From contig CAWENB010000002.1 in assembly GCA_963810525.1 (NCBI GenBank), forward strand, positions 1 through 64,000: DNA of 64,000 nucleotides. The letters run 5' to 3'. The notes beneath the pieces were generated by a model. That model was not told the origin of the DNA and searched no databases. It was given only the letters and a program-made list of their open reading frames with translations. The position numbers and the translations under genes were made by a program. Source of the DNA: JAICLK01 sp963810525 (GTDB lineage Bacteria; Patescibacteriota; Saccharimonadia; Saccharimonadales; UBA4665). Numbering within the stretch: the first letter of the stretch is position 1; each line of letters opens with the position of its first letter. Positions 61,806 to 64,000 of the stretch are shown here, one piece after another.

Positions 61806-63932
61806 ATGGCGAGCGATAGCAGTAAGCTAATAACGCGGAAGCAGACATCAGCCAACGGGAATATAGTTGGGAATGGCGAGGTGGCGAAGCTGATTCGCAA
61901 TTTTAGCTGGTCTCGCACTGCTTTAGGGCCGATTGAGCAGTGGCCCCAAAGCCTCATCACTGCCGTTAATATGATTTTGCAATCTCCCGTTCCGCTTGTG
62001 ATACTTTGGGGGCATGACGGCTATATGATATATAACGAAGCTTACTCGGTGTTAGCCAGTAAGCGACACCCTGAAATACTAGGCAATAAGGTAGTGAAGG
62101 GTTGGCCGGAAATAGCCGATTTCAACCGAAATGTGATGCATGAGTGTTTGGCCGGCAAAACGTTGTCCTATGTCGACCAGAAGCTTACGTTAAACCGAAA
62201 TCGCTTACATGAAGAGGTCTGGTTTGACCTTAACTACAGCCCGATTATAGATGAAAGCGGCAAGCCTAATGGGGTTTTAGCTATCGTAGTAGAGACGACT
62301 GAACGTGTACTCGCAGAAAAGCGGCAGCATAGAGCAGAGGAGGCGCTACTAGCGGAGCGTGAACATCTGCAGTCATTACTGCAGCGGGCGCCTGCCATGA
62401 TCGCCGTCCTGCAAGGAAAAGATCTTATGTTTGAAATGGCCAACAAGCGTCTCGTCGATACGTTCTTACGCGGCAAAGATGTGACCGGCAAGCCCTTGCT
62501 GGAAGTCATGCCGGAGCTTAAGGGCCAGGATGCTATTAAGCGCTTGGGTCGGGTACTGAAAACCGGACAGCCATACGTCGGCGAATTGCAAGTTAAACTT
62601 GACCGTCATGCTGACGGCAAGCCGGAAAAAGCATACTTTAGCGTGTCTTTTCTGCCGAATGGCATTCGCACTGACGGCAAGCCAGACGGAGTATTTATAC
62701 ATGCCGTTGAAATAACCGACCAAGTGGTCAGCCTGCGCGAAGCCGAACGGCTGAGCGCTCAGTTACAGGCTGTCATTGATAGTTTGCCTGATGGCGTATA
62801 CTTGGCCATGCGGAATGCGCCGGACAAGATCGCTCATATTAATCAGCGCGGCGCGGAGGTATTAGGATATGATTCTCCTGACCAGGTGCCGCGTGAAATC
62901 AGCGAGTTGCATGCGCAAGTCGCGATGCAATACAGTCGCGGCAAAGGCAAAAAAGTCACCGTTAATGATAGCGCGCTACTCAACGGAATGTCTGGAAAGT
63001 CGGTGCAGCGTATTGGTGTCGAGGTTTACAACCATATTACTGGCAGAAGACTGATAATACGAACTGCCGGATCTCCGATTCGGGATAAAAAGGGTAATAT
63101 TATAGGCTCCGTCGCCGTGAACACCGACCTGACCAAAGTATACAATCTGCAGGAGAAAATCCAGAAAGCGGTAATTCAGCGGCGGCTATTAACAGCGACG
63201 ACGCGGTTGTTAGTGGAGCAAAACGAGCAGTTGACGCAGCTTAACGCCACAAAAGATGAATTTATTGCTTTAACTTCGCACCAATTGCGGACGCCCGCTA
63301 CTGGAGTTAAGCAATATGTCGGGATGTTATTGCAAGGCTTTGCCGGTTCACTGACACCTGTACAAGAAGAGTATCTGGAAAAGGCGTTTGAGAGCAATGA
63401 GCGTCAATTGCTTATCATTGATGAAATTCTGCGCGTCGCCAGACTTGATATGGGTAGGACAAAAGTCAGGAAAGAGGCTTGCGACATAGCCAAATTGACC
63501 CGAAGTGTACTTGAGGAGCAAGCCGATAAGTTTAACGAACGCGGACTACAATTATTGCTGGACTTCCCCGTAAAACCTATAGTGGCCCAGGTTGACCCGA
63601 TCCAGCTGCATATGGCAATCGGAAACTTAGTGGACAATGCCATTAAGTACACTCCTGATCAGCGGAAGATATGGGTTCGCTTACGCCAAGTCGACAACTC
63701 GGCGGTAACTATCGATGTGCGCGATCAAGGCGTCGGCATAGCCGAGAAAGATTATGATAAGTTGTTTCTAAAATTTTCGCGCATACACAATCCTCAGTCA
63801 GTGGCAGTGGGAGGGTCTGGCTTAGGGCTGTACTGGACCAAGCGGATTATTGAGCTTCACGGGGGTGAAATTACAGTGCGGTCAAAGTCCGGCCGGGGGT
63901 CAACTTTTTCGGTTAGGCTTCCGCTGGAATGA
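61806..63932 (+). CDS. Soluble PAS-domain sensor histidine kinase
   Basis: 708 residues without membrane helices. Three PAS/PAS-like sensor domains lie at about 60-165 (PVPLVILWGHDGYMIYNEAYSVL), 195-315 (APAMIAVLQGKDLMFEMANKRLVD) and 325-450 (DGVYLAMRNAPDKIAHINQRGAEVLGYD). A coiled coil leads to HisKA with ALTSHQLRTP, phosphorylated His492, then the HATPase domain: N box NLVDNAIKYTP, G1 VRDQGVGIAEKDYDKLF, G2 GGSGLGLYWTKRIIELHGG. It senses an internal signal; the first domain resembles those in aquatic and soil bacterial kinases. No response regulator lies in the remaining window, but one may follow downstream of 64000. Confidence 0.92.
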   Translation: MASDSSKLITRKQTSANGNIVGNGEVAKLIRNFSWSRTALGPIEQWPQSLITAVNMILQSPVPLVILWGHDGYMIYNEAYSVLASKRHPEILGNKVVKGWPEIADFNRNVMHECLAGKTLSYVDQKLTLNRNRLHEEVWFDLNYSPIIDESGKPNGVLAIVVETTERVLAEKRQHRAEEALLAEREHLQSLLQRAPAMIAVLQGKDLMFEMANKRLVDTFLRGKDVTGKPLLEVMPELKGQDAIKRLGRVLKTGQPYVGELQVKLDRHADGKPEKAYFSVSFLPNGIRTDGKPDGVFIHAVEITDQVVSLREAERLSAQLQAVIDSLPDGVYLAMRNAPDKIAHINQRGAEVLGYDSPDQVPREISELHAQVAMQYSRGKGKKVTVNDSALLNGMSGKSVQRIGVEVYNHITGRRLIIRTAGSPIRDKKGNIIGSVAVNTDLTKVYNLQEKIQKAVIQRRLLTATTRLLVEQNEQLTQLNATKDEFIALTSHQLRTPATGVKQYVGMLLQGFAGSLTPVQEEYLEKAFESNERQLLIIDEILRVARLDMGRTKVRKEACDIAKLTRSVLEEQADKFNERGLQLLLDFPVKPIVAQVDPIQLHMAIGNLVDNAIKYTPDQRKIWVRLRQVDNSAVTIDVRDQGVGIAEKDYDKLFLKFSRIHNPQSVAVGGSGLGLYWTKRIIELHGGEITVRSKSGRGSTFSVRLPLE

Positions 63933-64000
63933 AGGAAGCAAGTAGTCTCAGGGTAACGCCCTAGCGTAATCATACATAGTTGTTCCGGAGAAATATTTTA

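Noticed and set aside
1..64000. CRISPR arrays, rRNA, complete tRNA genes, replication origin
   Set aside because: No regularly spaced short repeats, rRNA segments, full cloverleaf or DnaA-box cluster were seen when reading the window; small structured RNAs could still be missed without a covariance search.

Overview
ORGANISM. No ribosomal or other phylogenetic marker gene lies in the window, so taxonomy is inference. UGA is used as an ordinary stop (for example the y4yA stop inside the ATGA overlap at 9693-9696), which argues for genetic code 11 and against code-25 CPR lineages. Short genes, many orphan proteins, an ABC ATPase with an N-terminal zinc ribbon, promoters placed so that the transcript would begin at or near the start codon, and secreted GH16 glucanases would fit a free-living, Saccharibacteria-like Patescibacterium. 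A Gram-positive-like bacterium is not excluded.

LAYOUT. 0.4-12 kb is rich in amino-acid chemistry. It holds an ATP-grasp ligase, an ornithine-decarboxylase-like PLP enzyme, three paralogous 7-TM PQ-loop-like proteins (the third with a long soluble tail), AvtA aminotransferase, and a Y4yA-family PLP decarboxylase overlapping a cysteine-synthase-like enzyme. A flavin-binding oxidase-like protein and a DGHHR protein resembling the free-serine kinases SerK/SbnI follow. The last group recalls the SbnA/SbnH/SbnI part of staphyloferrin B synthesis and is the best candidate for an undescribed system. 12-24 kb carries two secreted GH16 enzymes, Crp and GntR regulators, a DUF1275 protein, a hydroxyacid dehydrogenase and several orphans. 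24-27 kb has a small operon (SRPBCC, YciI, broken 2-hydroxyacid dehydrogenase) and a decayed PLD gene. 28-35 kb has a cytochrome b and a heme operon hemC-hemD-hemQ-hemE-hemH, in which hemQ and hemE are frame-broken. 35-38 kb holds relics of a small-protein/PLD gene pair. 38-43.5 kb has a DapF-like racemase overlapping a D-amino-acid oxidase, then an ABC exporter with two permeases. 43.5-64 kb is an accessory zone with a His-rich protein, a decayed AbrB/PIN toxin-antitoxin pair, a CitE-like lyase, a second ABC exporter, orphan proteins, a C39-like peptidase, four copies of one IS256-like element, one other IS, and a PAS histidine kinase.

DYNAMICS. Three IS256-like copies have perfect 8-bp target duplications and one does not. 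Copy 2 splits an orphan gene that can be rejoined in frame, and copy 3 supplies the stop of an RHH antitoxin-like gene. Broken reading frames are unusually common (VOC protein, alpha/beta hydrolase, 2-hydroxyacid dehydrogenase, hemE, hemQ, two PLD genes, AbrB/PIN). Many are single-base indels, so real decay and assembly error both have to be considered.
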